From Sceloporus undulatus (lineage: Eukaryota; Chordata; Lepidosauria; Squamata; Phrynosomatidae), in NCBI RefSeq assembly GCF_019175285.1, contig NC_056527.1, positions 118,590,133-118,654,132 on the forward strand: 64,000 bases of DNA. Reading direction: 5' to 3'. The number at the start of each line of letters is the position of its first letter. The first letter of the stretch is position 1. Below are positions 42,161 to 53,711 of the stretch, in pieces. Made by a program: the position numbers and the translations under genes. The notes under the pieces were generated by a model that saw only the letters and a list, made by a program, of their open reading frames with translations, was not told the DNA's origin and searched no databases.

Positions 42161-44276
42161 GGTTGCCTGGGATGCTGTTTACATCGCTGATGACACACAG
42201 ATGATTGACATGCATTTTGAAGTGGCACAAACTAGTGGGGACGACAACTGAGTAAAAAAAGAAGCTATTACAATGAAAAGATCCGCTTTCATAGTGGGAA
42301 CAACAGACCTTTTGGAATCGATTCACCAACACGGAGCGAAGGCGAATTGCAAACCAGTTTAAATGTAAGTGGGAATGAGCTCCCAGAGGTGGTTTTGCCA
42401 GCTTCTTCCTCTGAAACAGTCTAACAGCAGCTAGGATTCATTGTCAGTCCTTCTGGGGAAGGGTCTTCTTTTTGGTCTGCTATTCCCAGAATCCAAATGC
42501 TCAATGCTCAGACCACTACCACACCTGGTCCTGTTGACAGGCAAACAAACTCTTTTTGGACCAAGTGCAAGGTGTCATTTTGGAGCCCTTTGTGTGTGAC
42601 CCATCCAAAGCCTCCTCACCTGGGAACAGGGAAATCTGGAAGGGGGTCTTTGCTGCTCCTTTTCCCCAGAGAGGAGAGGAGAAAACAAGGAGAAGAAGAT
42701 GGGGTTGGCCTGGGCTCTGAAGGGAAGGGAAAGAGAAGCACATCCCATCAGTGACCCATCTCCTTCCCCCTCTGAGCCAAGAGGAGTTGTGTCCTCTTCA
42801 CTGTTTGATTTGCTTCCATCCAGAAATAGTGTCCGAACCACCTGTCCCTCCGAGGACTGGACAGTTTGGACAAGGGGCCAAGAGTTGGATGGTGTACCCT
42901 TGTGCCCTGTCCAAACAACAAAACAAAACACCCAGAGAGGCCGGTGTGAGATGAACACACAACTGCGCAGTCGGAGCATCATGTTCTGCTTGCTGGATGG
43001 GGATCTCAGTCCCTGGAATAAAGCCAATATAAAGGTATCCCAGCCAGCCGCTTACTCTGGGCCACCTTCCCTTCCCTGTCCTCCTTCATTTGCACACTTT
43101 CAGCCTTCGTCTGCTTGGGTCTTTGGGGAATTTTGGACTTCACCTCCCAGAAGCCCTTGTCAGCTTGGCCAACAGTCAGGAAATCTGGGAGATGAAGTCC
43201 AAAATATCTGAAAGACCAATGTTTGGGAACCCTGCCTTTGCACCAGGGCTTTCTCAACACCAACTCTTGTGCAAAGTCTTGGGAACAGTTGTGCGAAGGT
43301 GAAAAGGTGGTTCTACATGATTTCAGAAACATCGGCACCTAGATGAAGTTTGTTCAGTATTAAGAAGGGAGGCATTTGTGTGCCAATAGTTTGCTCTCTA
43401 TTAACTCATCAGGAAAAGAAGAAGAATGGGGCAAAATCTTGCCTTTCCCAGTTGTCTCAAACTGCAGCAGCTTTTTATATCTTGACTGTTCTTCCTCCTT
43501 CTTAACCTTTGCCATCTTGACCACACTTTCATGCTGCTTGGTCACTCGCATCCCAGTTGTCCTCTGCGAAACGTTGGCAGGTGTCTTTCAAATATCAAAA
43601 TCCCAGGCGGAGAAAGTCTTTATAAAGTTTGAATGTCACCCTTTGCATTTTGAGTTCAGACTAGCAGCCGGTGCAGACCCTTTAAGAAGAGCGTTATGTG
43701 TTGCTATCTATAGGATACGCCAGTCCACCATCTTGCAGTGCTGCATTTTGCACTGTTGGTAAACTTACCCTTTCCTCTAGAGGAACTTTCCCAACCCCAG
43801 CAATCTTGGCTGGAGCAGATGTCAGCTCTTGCAAAAAAGCCCACTGTCTGCCCAGTCCTGGCATGGCCAATGGTGCTATCAAAGGCGAAATGTCAGTTCC
43901 TCTTGGCTCCGCAGCTGGTGCTCTGTGTTCTGAACACACTCCGGATGATGCCAAGATCCACCTGGCATGGAAACTGCAAGGCTGGCACTTTCTGGATGCA
44001 GCTTGTGACCCTCAGGGTTAAAAGGGGCACAGAGAGGCAGGATTGGGGCAGGTGTGGAGGAAAGGAGAGACGATGGACCTCCTTGGATCTAGGGTTTCTG
44101 CAAGTTAGGGACAAGTCGCTGGCACACAGTCGGGGTGACCAGATGCCCTCCTTATCCAGGACCTGTCCTACAATTCAACTTTCTATCCAGGAGGAATTCC
44201 AGCATGTCCTCCATTTGGAGCATCCCTAAGAAGCCCATTGAGTAGCATTGCCTTCGCTGTTCCCTTGGAGAAATGC
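41431..44276. other. Spacer with small repeats, no gene recognised
   Basis: Holds a hairpin at 41965-42057, (TCTG)n at 42128-42160, a short palindrome at 43128-43225 ('ttttggacttcacctccc' against 'gggagatgaagtccaaaat') and a 'gtccaggaggaattcc' repeat at 44130-44230. The rest is unassigned and shows no coding signal. Confidence 0.45.
41965..42057. repeat. Long hairpin, arms about 35 bp
   Basis: 'gtagttgcaaaaccaaatc' ... 'cttctatcaa' faces 'ttgatagaag' ... 'ttggttttgcaactac'. The left arm also contains a direct duplication of 'atcaaatcttct'. Confidence 0.8.
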
Positions 44277-44652
44277 ATCTATCCTCATCCCTCCATATTT
44301 GTGGCTTTGATATTTGTGGATTTGATTACTCACGGATTTGATTAATATGTTCTCTCTAGGAATATCTAGGTCCTCCATTGCAACTCTATGGTCAACTTTA
44401 ACTAAAAGTTGCACTGAAAGACCTAGAGATTCCTAGAGAGAATACTCTACTAGGCCTTTGTAGCTCCTTCAGCGCAACTCTATGGTCAGTGTCTGTCAGA
44501 TGTTGACCACGGAGTTGCGCTGGAGGACCCAAAGATTCCTAGAGAGGTGTCCTCTCAGGTAAGAGCATGGTGTTTTTGTTATTTGCGGTTTTCCCATATT
44601 GATGGGGGTCTTGTACCCCTAACCCTAGCGAATATGGAGGGACAAGTGTACT
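44277..44652. mobile_element. TA-flanked MITE, near full length
   Basis: Ends 'ctcatccctccatatttgtg' and 'gaatatggagggacaagtgt' are inverted. The interior matches 4490-4830. Confidence 0.7.
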
Positions 44653-45429
44653 TGGCAGCCTGTCCTTAGGGCAAACGCAGTGAGAGGATGAATCCTTTGA
44701 AGGCCCCATTCACACTATGATGAAATTATCCAGTCTGGAAACCTGGTTATTTCCCCGTCGTTCAGATTTGCACCAATTCTGCTACTCAGTGTAGTTTGCA
44801 TGCGAGGAGGGGGGCAACGAAAAATCCCATTTAAACCCATGCATTTGGCACCAGATCCCTTAGCAGTTCTTTTTTTTTTTAAGAGCTGCAATAATCTGCA
44901 TTTCAATGTGAGTAAGCTATCGGATCAATTCAGATCGCACAGCCACCATTCAGGAAATGCCTCCGTTTTGATCCGGAACGGTGGCGAATGGGAACTTCAG
45001 ACCGGATTTAAATGCCATGGAGAGATTTGCTGCCTTAGAACGTAGTGGGATCAGATGTAAATCTCTCTGTGCAAAAAACGTAAATGCAGCTGGCCCCTAC
45101 TTATTTTTTCCGAGGAGTAATAGCAGCAGACAAGACTCGCACCCAGCGCTTGGGGTGTATTTATTTCTCGGAGGGGAAAAGGACAGCAAATGCATCAGGC
45201 AATGGGCTGCTTGAGAACACAAGGCAAATGTTGCAGTGGTTTTTTCTTTAATTCCAGCACGGTGGGCAAATGAAAGGAAGGATTTAGATGTAGGTTCAGT
45301 CAAGGGTTTTCTGGCTAGTAAAGTACTCTAGAATTTTAAGCTTTGTCTTGCTCAGAGTTCTAGAAGTATCTTGCAGCCAACAAGGCATCTTAATTAAGGA
45401 AAATACAGTTGAGTGAGTCAGTATATGTA
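44653..45429. other. Spacer, no gene recognised
   Basis: 44695-45060 weakly resembles blocks near 2.8 and 42.3 kb and may be an old non-autonomous element. Nothing coding was identified. Confidence 0.35.
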
Positions 45430-45650
45430 GCTTATTGAGTCAGCATAGCCTAGTAGTTTCAGCATTGGATTATGACTCTGGAGACCAGGGTTTACTTGGA
45501 ATCCTGGCTAGAAACCAGGATTTTTTAGGGCAAGTCACACTCTCTCAGCCTCAGAAGATGGCAATGGCAAGCCCCCTCTGAATAAGTTTGCCAAAAAAGC
45601 CCACCATGATAGATTTTCCTTAGGGTTGCCGTAAGTCAGAAACGACACAA
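45430..45650 (+). mobile_element. Sauria-type SINE
   Basis: 'tcagcattggattatgactc' and 'ctggagaccagggtttac' head, then 'gcaagtcacactctctcagc' and tail 'gccgtaagtcagaaacgac'. Confidence 0.8.
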
Positions 45651-46274
45651 CAAATATAGCTTTAAATGACCCATATGGAATGAATTTGTATTTTTTGAGC
45701 TTGTATTTGGTCATGTCTTCCCTTTTTCTGGAGTGTCCCACATTTTGGGGTGCAAAATGTCTCCCTCTGCAGATAGGACCCCTGATCACTCTGCACATGC
45801 TCTGTGCCCCTGAAAGGGCTCTCCTCCACAGGAAAGCGGACTCCAGGAGGGAGGCAGGTGGGCTCCTATGAAGCAACCTTTGTGCCGAATCACAGGCCGT
45901 TCCGAGTGCGAGCCATGCTTCAAGGACACTGCCCTCTGCCAACCTTTGCCAACCAGAGAGAGCTTCTGGATGCAACACATGCGTAGGATTGCCTTGGCAA
46001 GACTTGCCATTCCCTTCCTCTAAGCTGCTGAAAGAGTGTCACTTATCACCTAGCAGGGATTTGAATTCAAGACTCACAGAGTCCAGGGCCACATTGCCAC
46101 ATTATCCCCAGCCTCAATTGAGAAAGAGAGGGGTACAGTGGTTTGAGGACTGGACTATGACTCTGGAAACCAAGGGTCAAAGCCTCCCTTGGACATAGGA
46201 ACTCCCTGGTTTCTTATCCATCCATTTGGAAGATTTTGAACACTGAAAACTTTAGAGCTGATTTTAAAAGGGCA

Positions 46275-46473
46275 TTCGATTCCCATCCATGGATGCTCAA
46301 GCCCCATTATATGCAATGGAGTTTTGTTGTTGGTGTTGCTATTATTATTATTATTATTACTACTACTACTACTACGGTGGGCCCTTGGTATCCACTGGGG
46401 TTTGGTTCTAGGATAGAACCAAATTTTGTTATCCTCTGTAGGTAACAAAATCCATGCATGCTCAAGTCCCATT

Positions 46474-46511
<38 letters not shown>

Positions 46512-46612
46512 GGGCCCTTGGCATCTGCTGAGGTTTGGTTCTAAGATCCTCCATGGATAACAAAATCTGTGGATGCTCAAGTCCCATTATATACAATAGG
46601 TTGTTGTTGTTG

Positions 46613-46655
<43 letters not shown>

Positions 46656-46925
46656 GGTCCCTTGGTATCCACTGGAGTTTGATTCCAGGACCCCTTGTGG
46701 ATACCAAAATCCATGGATGCTCAAGTCCCATTATATACAATGGGTATAATTAATATTAATATTACAGTGGACTCTTGGTATCTGCGGCTGGAGTTTGGTA
46801 CCAGGACCCTCTGTAGGTACCAAATGGTTGCTAAATTCCCTTTCTCTACAATTGCAACATAAAATGACATCCCTTATAAAAAAAGAAAGAAAGATAAAAT
46901 CAAGGTTTGCTATTGGGAATGTGTA
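46275..46925. repeat. Tandem pogo-like MITE heads joined by triplet repeats
   Basis: The block 'tggatgctcaagtcccatta' plus 'ccttggtatccactgg' appears four to five times (near 46290, 46450, 46570, 46715), each followed by (ATT)n or (GTT)n. Only the last unit continues into the MITE body and tail. Confidence 0.75.
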
Positions 46926-47309
46926 TATCTTTTGTCCTATTTCGGCCCATGGCTGGCGTGGACAGGGAGGGCCCACTGCGCAACCTACACAACAAGCTCC
47001 ACAGTTGGCTGTGTTGTTTGCAAGAGGCATTACGTTGTGGAGTGAATGAAGCCAGCCCCCACAACAGGAAAAGGAGAGCCCTCCCATGCTTTGCTGCATT
47101 CACGTAGGCCTGCGCATCATGCGCCAACATGCAGCCACATTGTCTGGCCCCACGTCCAGGAGAGGACAAACACCTTTCCCACACTCTGCCATGGCCATTG
47201 TTATGATACTTCCTCCGGCCAGAGGTGACCCCTTGATGCTCTCGGCAACAAGGTGCCGCGCATCCGAGAGAGTGTGCATGCATGCACACACGGCCACTCT
47301 CCTTCTGAC
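46926..47309. other. Spacer, nothing recognised
   Basis: Unique-looking, moderately GC-rich DNA with many short open frames on both strands, none with recognisable motifs. Confidence 0.4.
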
Positions 47310-47870
47310 AGGAATTCTAGAATACAATCCTAAAGTTGGAAGGGATCCCAAAGGGCAATCCAGTTCAAGTCCATTACGCCATGCAGGGATACACAGAATC
47401 CTAGAGTTGGAAGGGACCCCAAAGGGCATCCAGTCCAACTCCCTTCTGCCATGCAGGAATAAATACACAGATTCTCTGAAGATGCCAGCCACAGATGCTG
47501 GTGAAATGTCTAGAAGAAACTCTTCTAGAACATGGCCACAGAGCCCCAAAAACCCACAAAAGGGACCCTAAGGGCCATCTGATCCAACCCCATTATACCA
47601 TGCTGGAATAAATACACAGAATCCTAGAGTTGGAAGGGACCCCAAAGGGCCATCCAGTACAAGTCCATTATGCCATGCAGGAAGACATAGAACCCTAGAG
47701 TTAGAAGGACCCCCAAGGGCCACCCAGTCGAAGCCCTTTCTTCCATGCAGGAATGCGCAGTCCCTGTGACAGGAGGCCACCCAGCCTCTGTTTAGAAGCC
47801 TCCAAAGGAGGAGACCCTCAGAGCCAGCATCTTCCAACACTGAACAGCTCTTCAGGAAGTGGAATCTCTT
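47310..47870 (-). mobile_element. Serial CR1 3' ends
   Basis: 'ctagagttggaagggacccc' and 'catccagt(c/a)caa' followed by 'gccatgcaggaa' occurs near 47325, 47400, 47620 and 47695, with an unrelated block ('gatgccagccacagatgctg') inserted at 47480-47560. Only the CR1 3' terminus is repeated. Confidence 0.7.
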
Positions 47871-48109
47871 TTCCTGTGGTTTGAATAGAGATCCCTCTGG
47901 GGACCACTTCCCAACTGGGTCACGGGCCAAAGGCTCCGTCAAGAGGCGGCAGGTCTGGCGCGTACCTGACTCAAGCCTAGGCCTTGTGGGGTGACCCACC
48001 GTCTGTGATCCCCTGGGGTTCAGGGTACATCGTTTCGGACCAAGAGAGCTCAAGAACTAGGTCTCCCAAAGCCACACACATGTACGAAAAGAGCAGGTTT
48101 AGGGGGTCA

Positions 48110-48290
48110 TCGTAGAATCTTACAGCCGGAAGGGACTCCAAAGGTCATCTACTCCAGCCCCCTGCAGCCATGCGGGAATCCACAACCAAAGCAGTCTTTA
48201 AAGATGCTCCTCCCAACCTCCAACCTCTATTGAAAGGCCCCCTAAAATGGAGAACCCTCCACCCTCCAAGATAGTCTATCCCACTCTTAA
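48110..48290 (-). mobile_element. CR1 LINE 3'-end fragment
   Basis: 'cttacagccggaagggactc' to 'ccactcttaaacag', an antisense CR1 end that adjoins the foldback minisatellite. Confidence 0.7.
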
Positions 48291-48740
48291 ACAGGATGCA
48301 TAAAAGCAAATAACAGTACTTGCCTGCAGGGAAAACTACTTGCCCATAGGGAACCACTGGAGAATACTTGCCCATAGGGATAGAGTGAGGAGTACTTGCC
48401 CATAGTGAAACATGGAATACTTTTCCCTAGGGAGACATAGAATACTAGCCCATAGGGAATCACTAGGGAATATTTGCCCATAGAGAAGCATTGAAGAATA
48501 CTTGCCCATAGGGAAACATAGGGGAATACTTGCCCATAGAGAGTATTCTGTTTCCCTATGGGCAAGCAATTCCCAATGTTTCCCTATGGGGAAGTATCCC
48601 CAATGTTTCCCTATGGGCCAGTCCTCTCCTCTTATTCCCTATGGGCAAGTATTCACCAAGGATTCCCTCTGTATGGTTTCTCTATTTGCAAGTATGTTTT
48701 CCCTATGGGCAAGTCCTGTCATTTGTTTTAGTAACTCACT
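48291..48740. repeat. Foldback minisatellite, CTTGCCCATAGGGAA units
   Basis: The left half has about eight units of roughly 30 bp (CTTGCCCATAGGGAA plus spacer). The right half, from about 48545, carries the reverse complement (TTCCCTATGGGCAAG), so the whole is one long imperfect hairpin. It ends 'gtcatttgttttagta', matching inverted 'agcaaataacagtac' at the left. Confidence 0.85.
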
Positions 48741-49017
48741 CCTCAAAGCAGCCAAGTTATGAGTAACTTGTGTTACTCATAACTTTGTACTATAGGTGTC
48801 CCGACTCTGGGTGTCTCCTGACCAGGCTGGCTCTGGGGATAATGGGAATTGCAGTCCAATGCATCTGGGAAGCCTTGAGAAACCTTGCTAAATCAGTCAT
48901 AGGTGGGGGGGGGCATATATCTAATTTCCCAATTTACTATAACTTCTGTCCTCTTTCTTTCCCTGCCATTTTGCCTCCCATTAATATTAACCTGTAAGCA
49001 CACCAGAGACTGGGCCT

Positions 49018-49200
49018 AATAATAATAATAATAATAATAATAATTAGAAGGCCCAGTCTCCGGGGTACTTGACATTGCCATCCTCTGAAGCTGAGAGAGT
49101 GTGAATTGCTCAAGGTCACCCAGAGGGTTTCCAGGACTGAGCAGGGATTCGAACCCAGGTCTCTAGAGTCATAGTCCAACACTTAAACCACAAGGCCTGC
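49018..49200 (-). mobile_element. Sauria-type SINE with (TAA)n
   Basis: (TAA)n at 49018-49044, then body and head in reverse ('gggattcgaacccaggtctc'). Confidence 0.75.
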
Positions 49201-49299
49201 TGGCTCTCTCCATACAGTTTATATACAGATGATGATGATGATGATTGCAGAATTTTTTATTCTTCCAAGTCTCCATGAACAGAAATGGTGCTATATAAA

Positions 49300-49535
49300 C
49301 TCTATGGAGAGAGCCAGCATGGCCTTCTGGTTTAAGTGTTGGACTATGACTCTAGAGAGACCTGGGTTCAAATCTCAGCTCAGCCATGCAAACCCAATGG
49401 GCAACCTTGCGTGAGTCTCAGCCTCAGAGGATGGCAATGACAAACCTCCTGTGAACAAACCTTGCCAAGAAAACCCCAGGAGAGGTTTGCTTTAGGGTCG
49501 CCATTAATTGGAAAAGACTTTAAGGCAGACAATCA
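49300..49535 (+). mobile_element. Sauria-type SINE, near full length
   Basis: 'ggtttaagtgttggactatg', 'ctgggttcaaatctcagctc' and tail 'cgccattaattgg'. Forms an inverted pair with the copy at 49018-49200. Confidence 0.8.
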
Positions 49536-49789
49536 CAAAAACGATCTGGAAATGTCATTTTCTTGGTAGGAATTGGTGCCAAAATTTTACTCTGCCAAAT
49601 TTAGCTCTGAAGGTACACACCTTTTTACTTTATGTGTAACACTCTGGTCAGTGTAAACACACACACCCACAACACTGATGGCCTATGTCAACAACTGAAC
49701 AACAGCCACAAAGGATGTGTAGTTTACTCCTAAAATTAACTGTTTTCCCTCCACTTTCCAGGTCCTAAGAATGCAGAAAATAGATAATT

Positions 49790-49905
49790 TATCTGGCTTC
49801 ATCTGCACTGTGGAATTAATGCAGTTTGACACCACATTAACTGCCATGGGTCCATGGAATTCTGGGATTTGTAGTTTTGTGGCACCCGATTTATTTGGGC
49901 ACAGA
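49790..49905. mobile_element. Palindromic MITE half
   Basis: 'catctgcactgtggaattaa' and 'tgcagtttgacaccacatta' to 'ctgggatttgtagttttg', left half only. Confidence 0.6.
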
Positions 49906-50589
49906 AGTACAAAAAAAAATCCCCTAAAACCAACACCTGTATCTCCAATCCTTGCAATAAGTAAATAAAGATGTCTGCTAATTCAAATGCAAATATGTTG
50001 CTGATAAATGAAATTATGTAATGTAATAAAGAATATATGTATAAATATATAAGTGAGGATGGAGGGAGTGGTTTGTGCATGGTCCAAATCTCCAAGATTA
50101 AAACCAGGTGTGTGATGCCCCCCAAGACGGGTATGATGCCAATGGGTCTTGGATTCGATTCCTGCCTTGGCTTCTGGCCGCATCAGTCAAGCGTCTTCCC
50201 CGTCCGGCACAGGAAAAGCTTTTACAGATTTTTCAAAGAGTAATTTTTAAAGGAAGGAAGTGAGTAAGTGAGAGTGACCGCTGGCCGGAAAGGGTCCCCC
50301 GAGTGACCACTGGGCCCAGGCAGTGGTCCCCGGCCGTCCCAGCTTCTGGGCCCGGCTTAGGCAGCCCCTGGGAAAGGCCAGTGGCCGGAGGTCAGAGGTC
50401 GCCCTGGTTGATCTGTCACTGCCTCCGGCGCCGCTGTTGTTTGGAGACAGGACAAGGATCGATGGAGCCAGGTCCGGGTCGCGGATCAAGGCTTCCGCCT
50501 GTGCAGCGCGGCACGTATGGCCTCCCCGGCCTTGGCCCTGGACCAGCGGCCCTGCTGCCAAGGGGAAAGCCAGACCAAGGGAGACTCCC

Positions 50590-51410
50590 TGGCCCTTTGG
50601 ACACTGGCCCTGCAGGCAGGCCTCCAACCGGTGCTGCTGGCATAGGATTTTGCCTGTAGAGACTGAATGGGCCAGGGCAAAGCAGGCTGGGTACTGAATG
50701 CCTACCTCCTGTCTTGCAAAGGGAAAAGATCCCAGGGGGATCCGGTGCTTTGCATACTTGCCATGCAGGCAGACATTCAACTGGTGCTGCTGGCACAGGA
50801 TCTTGCTTGCAGTGACCAAATGGATAAGAGCAGTGGATCCTGGGAGCTTGGATGGCTGGGTTCCTCTCCCTCAAGGGAAATAGGTCCCAGGGAGATTCTA
50901 TGCCTTGGACACTGGACCTGCAGACAGGCATTCAACCGGTGCTGCTGGCACAGGATCTTGCTTGCAGAGATTGAAAGGGCTAGCACAAAGCATGCTGGAT
51001 ATGTGGGTGTCTGGGTTCCTCCTCTGCCAAGGGAAAAGATCCCAGTGGGATCTTCTGCCCTGGACACTTGATCTGCAGGCAGAAATTCAACTGGTACTGC
51101 TTGCACAAACTGAATGGGCCAGCAAAAGCATGCTGGGTGCTTTCTTTCTTCTCCTGTGAGGGGAATAGGCACCAGTGGGCTCCTGTGGTTTGGACACTTG
51201 TCCTGCAGGCAGACATTCAACAGGTTCTGGTTATACAGGACCTTGCTTGCAGAGATGGAATGGGCTAGCACAAGGCATGCTGTGTACTTGGTGCCTGGGT
51301 TCCTTGCCCACAAGGGGAAAAGATCCCAATGGGATCCCATGCCTTGCCCTGCAGGCAGACATTCAACTGGTTCTGCTAGCACAGAAATGGAATGGGCCAG
51401 CAAAAATAAT
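50590..51410. repeat. Tandem array, unit about 150 bp (left part)
   Basis: 'gcaggcagacattcaactgg', 'gctggcacaggatcttgc' and 'aggggaaaagatcccag' recur with starts near 50613, 50765, 50921, 51076, 51206 and 51353. Periods vary (130-156 bp), so open frames across it are chance. The array continues at 53105-53600 after the LINE insertion. A GC-rich, CpG-containing lead segment (50280-50590) precedes it. Confidence 0.85.
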
Positions 51411-53100
51411 AATAAATAATAATAAAAATTTTATTTCTATACCGCCCTTCTATATAATCAGGGCGGTGTACAACATTATAAAACATCCATACAACATGTT
51501 CAATTCAAAGAATTAAAATGCAACAATATAAAACATTAAAACAATCTAACCAGCTTGCCACTGCTGGCAGAAGGGGGGGACTAATTGGGGCATATGTCAG
51601 GGAATCTAACCTGAACAGAAAGTTTTAAGCCCCTTTTTAACTGGGCCAGGGGTGGCCGAGCGGAGCTCATTGGGCAGAGAGTTCCAGAGGGTCGGGGCGA
51701 ATGGTGAAGGCTCTCCTAGATGTAGAGGCTAGCCTGCCCCTGGGACCCTCAATGACCGCTGCCCAGATGTTCTGAGAGAGCGGGGCGGATTGTATGGGGA
51801 GAGGCGGTCTTCAAGGTATCCTGAGCCCAAGCCATTTAGGGCTTTATAGGTAATAACCAGCACCTTGTATTGCGCCCGGAAGCGAATAGGCAGCCAGTGC
51901 AGGTCTTTGAGCACTGGTGTTATATGGCTGGTTCTGGATATGCCAGTAACCAGTCTGGCTGCCATATTTTGCACTAATTGTAGCTTCTGGGTATGGTACA
52001 AGGGCTGCCCCATGTAGAGCGCATTGCAGAAATCCAAACGAGAGGTTACCAGAGCGTGTACTACCGTTTCAAGGTGCCCTCGGTCCAGGAAGGGACGCAG
52101 CTGTCGAATCAGCCGAAGCTGATAACAGGTGCTCCTGACCGTCGCATCCACCTGAGCTGTAAGGTGGAGAGACGAGTCAAGGAGCACCCCCAGACTGCGT
52201 ACCGAGTCCTTCACAGGAAGCGTGATCCCGTTCAGGACAGGTGGAACCACCGCCATCCCCGGACCGGGGGAACCTATCACGAGCACCTCCGTTTTCTCTG
52301 GATTCAGACTGAGTCGGTTTTCCCTCATCCAGCCCATTACTGACTCCAGGCAGCCCACGAGAGGAGAGATGCCATCCCCGGTCACTGCATCAGTCGGAGA
52401 CATAGAGAAGACTATTTGGGTGTCATCAGCGTACTGATAACCCCGCGCCCCATGCCTCTGGATGATCTCTCCCAGCGGTTTCATGTAAATGTTAAAAAGC
52501 ATGGGAGACAGAATGGCTCCTTGAGGGACCCCAGTTTTAAGGGCCCGCTCGTCAGAGCACACGTCTCCCAGCTGCACCATCTGGGACCTCCCGGAGAGGT
52601 AGGACCGGAATCACTAGAGCGCAGTGCCCCCGATACCCACCTCTGCCAGGCGCTCCAGAAGGATACCATGGTCTATGGTATCGAAAGCCGCTAAGATGTC
52701 CAAGAGCACCAACAGGGACACGCTTCCCCTGTCGATGCCCAGACGGAGATCATCGACCAAGGCAACCATGGCCGTCTCAACCCCGTAACCCGCCCGAAAG
52801 CCGGTTTGAAATGGGTCTAGATAATCCGTTTCATCCAAGATCGATTGAAGCTGGATTGCAACCGCCCTCTCGATCACCTTCCCCAAAAATGGCAATAGCG
52901 ATACTGGCCGATAATTATTATGCATCAGGGGGTCGAGGGAGGGCTTTTTTAACAGCGGTTTTACAATGGCCAATTTCAAGCTGGATGGAAATTGCCCATC
53001 CCTCAAAGATGTATTTATAATCCGGTGTAACAATGAGGTTACAGCCGGTCCCCCCGAGCCGCTAGCCATAAGGGACAGGGATCGAGAGAGCAGGTTATCT
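51411..53100 (-). mobile_element. L2/CR1-clade LINE, 5'-truncated
   Basis: About 1.7 kb encoding the reverse-transcriptase domain and C-terminus. N-terminal part: NNYRPVSLLPFLGKVIERA, FQTGFRAGYGVETAM, FDTIDHG (53105-52614). After an in-frame stop around 52612: TGVPQGAILSPMLFNIYM, QYADDTQIV, TSRLDFCNALYMG, ITPVLKDLHWLPI (52580-51729). The 3' UTR ends in triplets at about 51415. The endonuclease region is missing. Apart from the one stop the frame is well preserved, so insertion was fairly recent. It interrupts the 150-bp tandem array. Confidence 0.9.
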
Positions 53101-53600
53101 TCCAAACACTTCCAAGGATCTTGTCCACATCAAAAGCATGCTTGGGACCCAGATGCCAGTGGTTTCCCATCCCTCAGACATGTTCTGTGCAGGCAGAAAT
53201 TCAACTGATGCTGCTTGATAAAAGTTCTCAGTCTCTTGGACATAGGTTGCAGAAAGGTATTCACTTGGTGCTGGTTTTGACTGCTTTTCTGGCATAGATT
53301 CAACTGGAGCAGAGGATGGCAGGACCCCAGCTGCAAGGGGAACAGTGGCCCATGCCTTTTGCAAACCTGCTCCACAGGTAGAAATTCAACTGGTGATGGT
53401 TGGTTCTTGCTGGCATGGATTCAGTTTAAAAATAAATATAAAAACAGGTCAGAGGAAAACATGCTGGGAATCTGAGCGTATGGGGTTTCCTCCTTGCAAG
53501 GGGAAAAGGGGGCCATGCCTCTCAAGCTCTTGTGCTGCAGGCAGAAATCCAACTGGTGCTGGTTGAATCATGCTGGCACACATTTCAGGCTGTTTAAAAG
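53101..53600. repeat. Tandem array, unit about 150-170 bp (right part)
   Basis: 'gcaggcagaaattcaactg' recurs near 53192, 53378 and 53540 in the same orientation as 50590-51410. This shows that the LINE split one array. Confidence 0.75.
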
Positions 53601-53711
53601 GGTAATGGGAAGGAAGGAGGCCCAGAAATCTTGGGTTCTCTAAGGAAGGAAGCTAAACTGAATGATGCATCTGTTAAAAAAGAAAAATCAGCTAGAAAAT
53701 TACATTTCAGA

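Noticed and set aside
50247-51403. Long open frames (190 and 208 codons) across the tandem array
   Set aside because: Repeat periods vary and are not multiples of three, so no frame is kept from unit to unit.
51729-53105. Reverse-transcriptase-like frames as a domesticated host gene
   Set aside because: LINE 3' tail, 5' truncation and an in-frame stop fit an ordinary L2-clade insertion.
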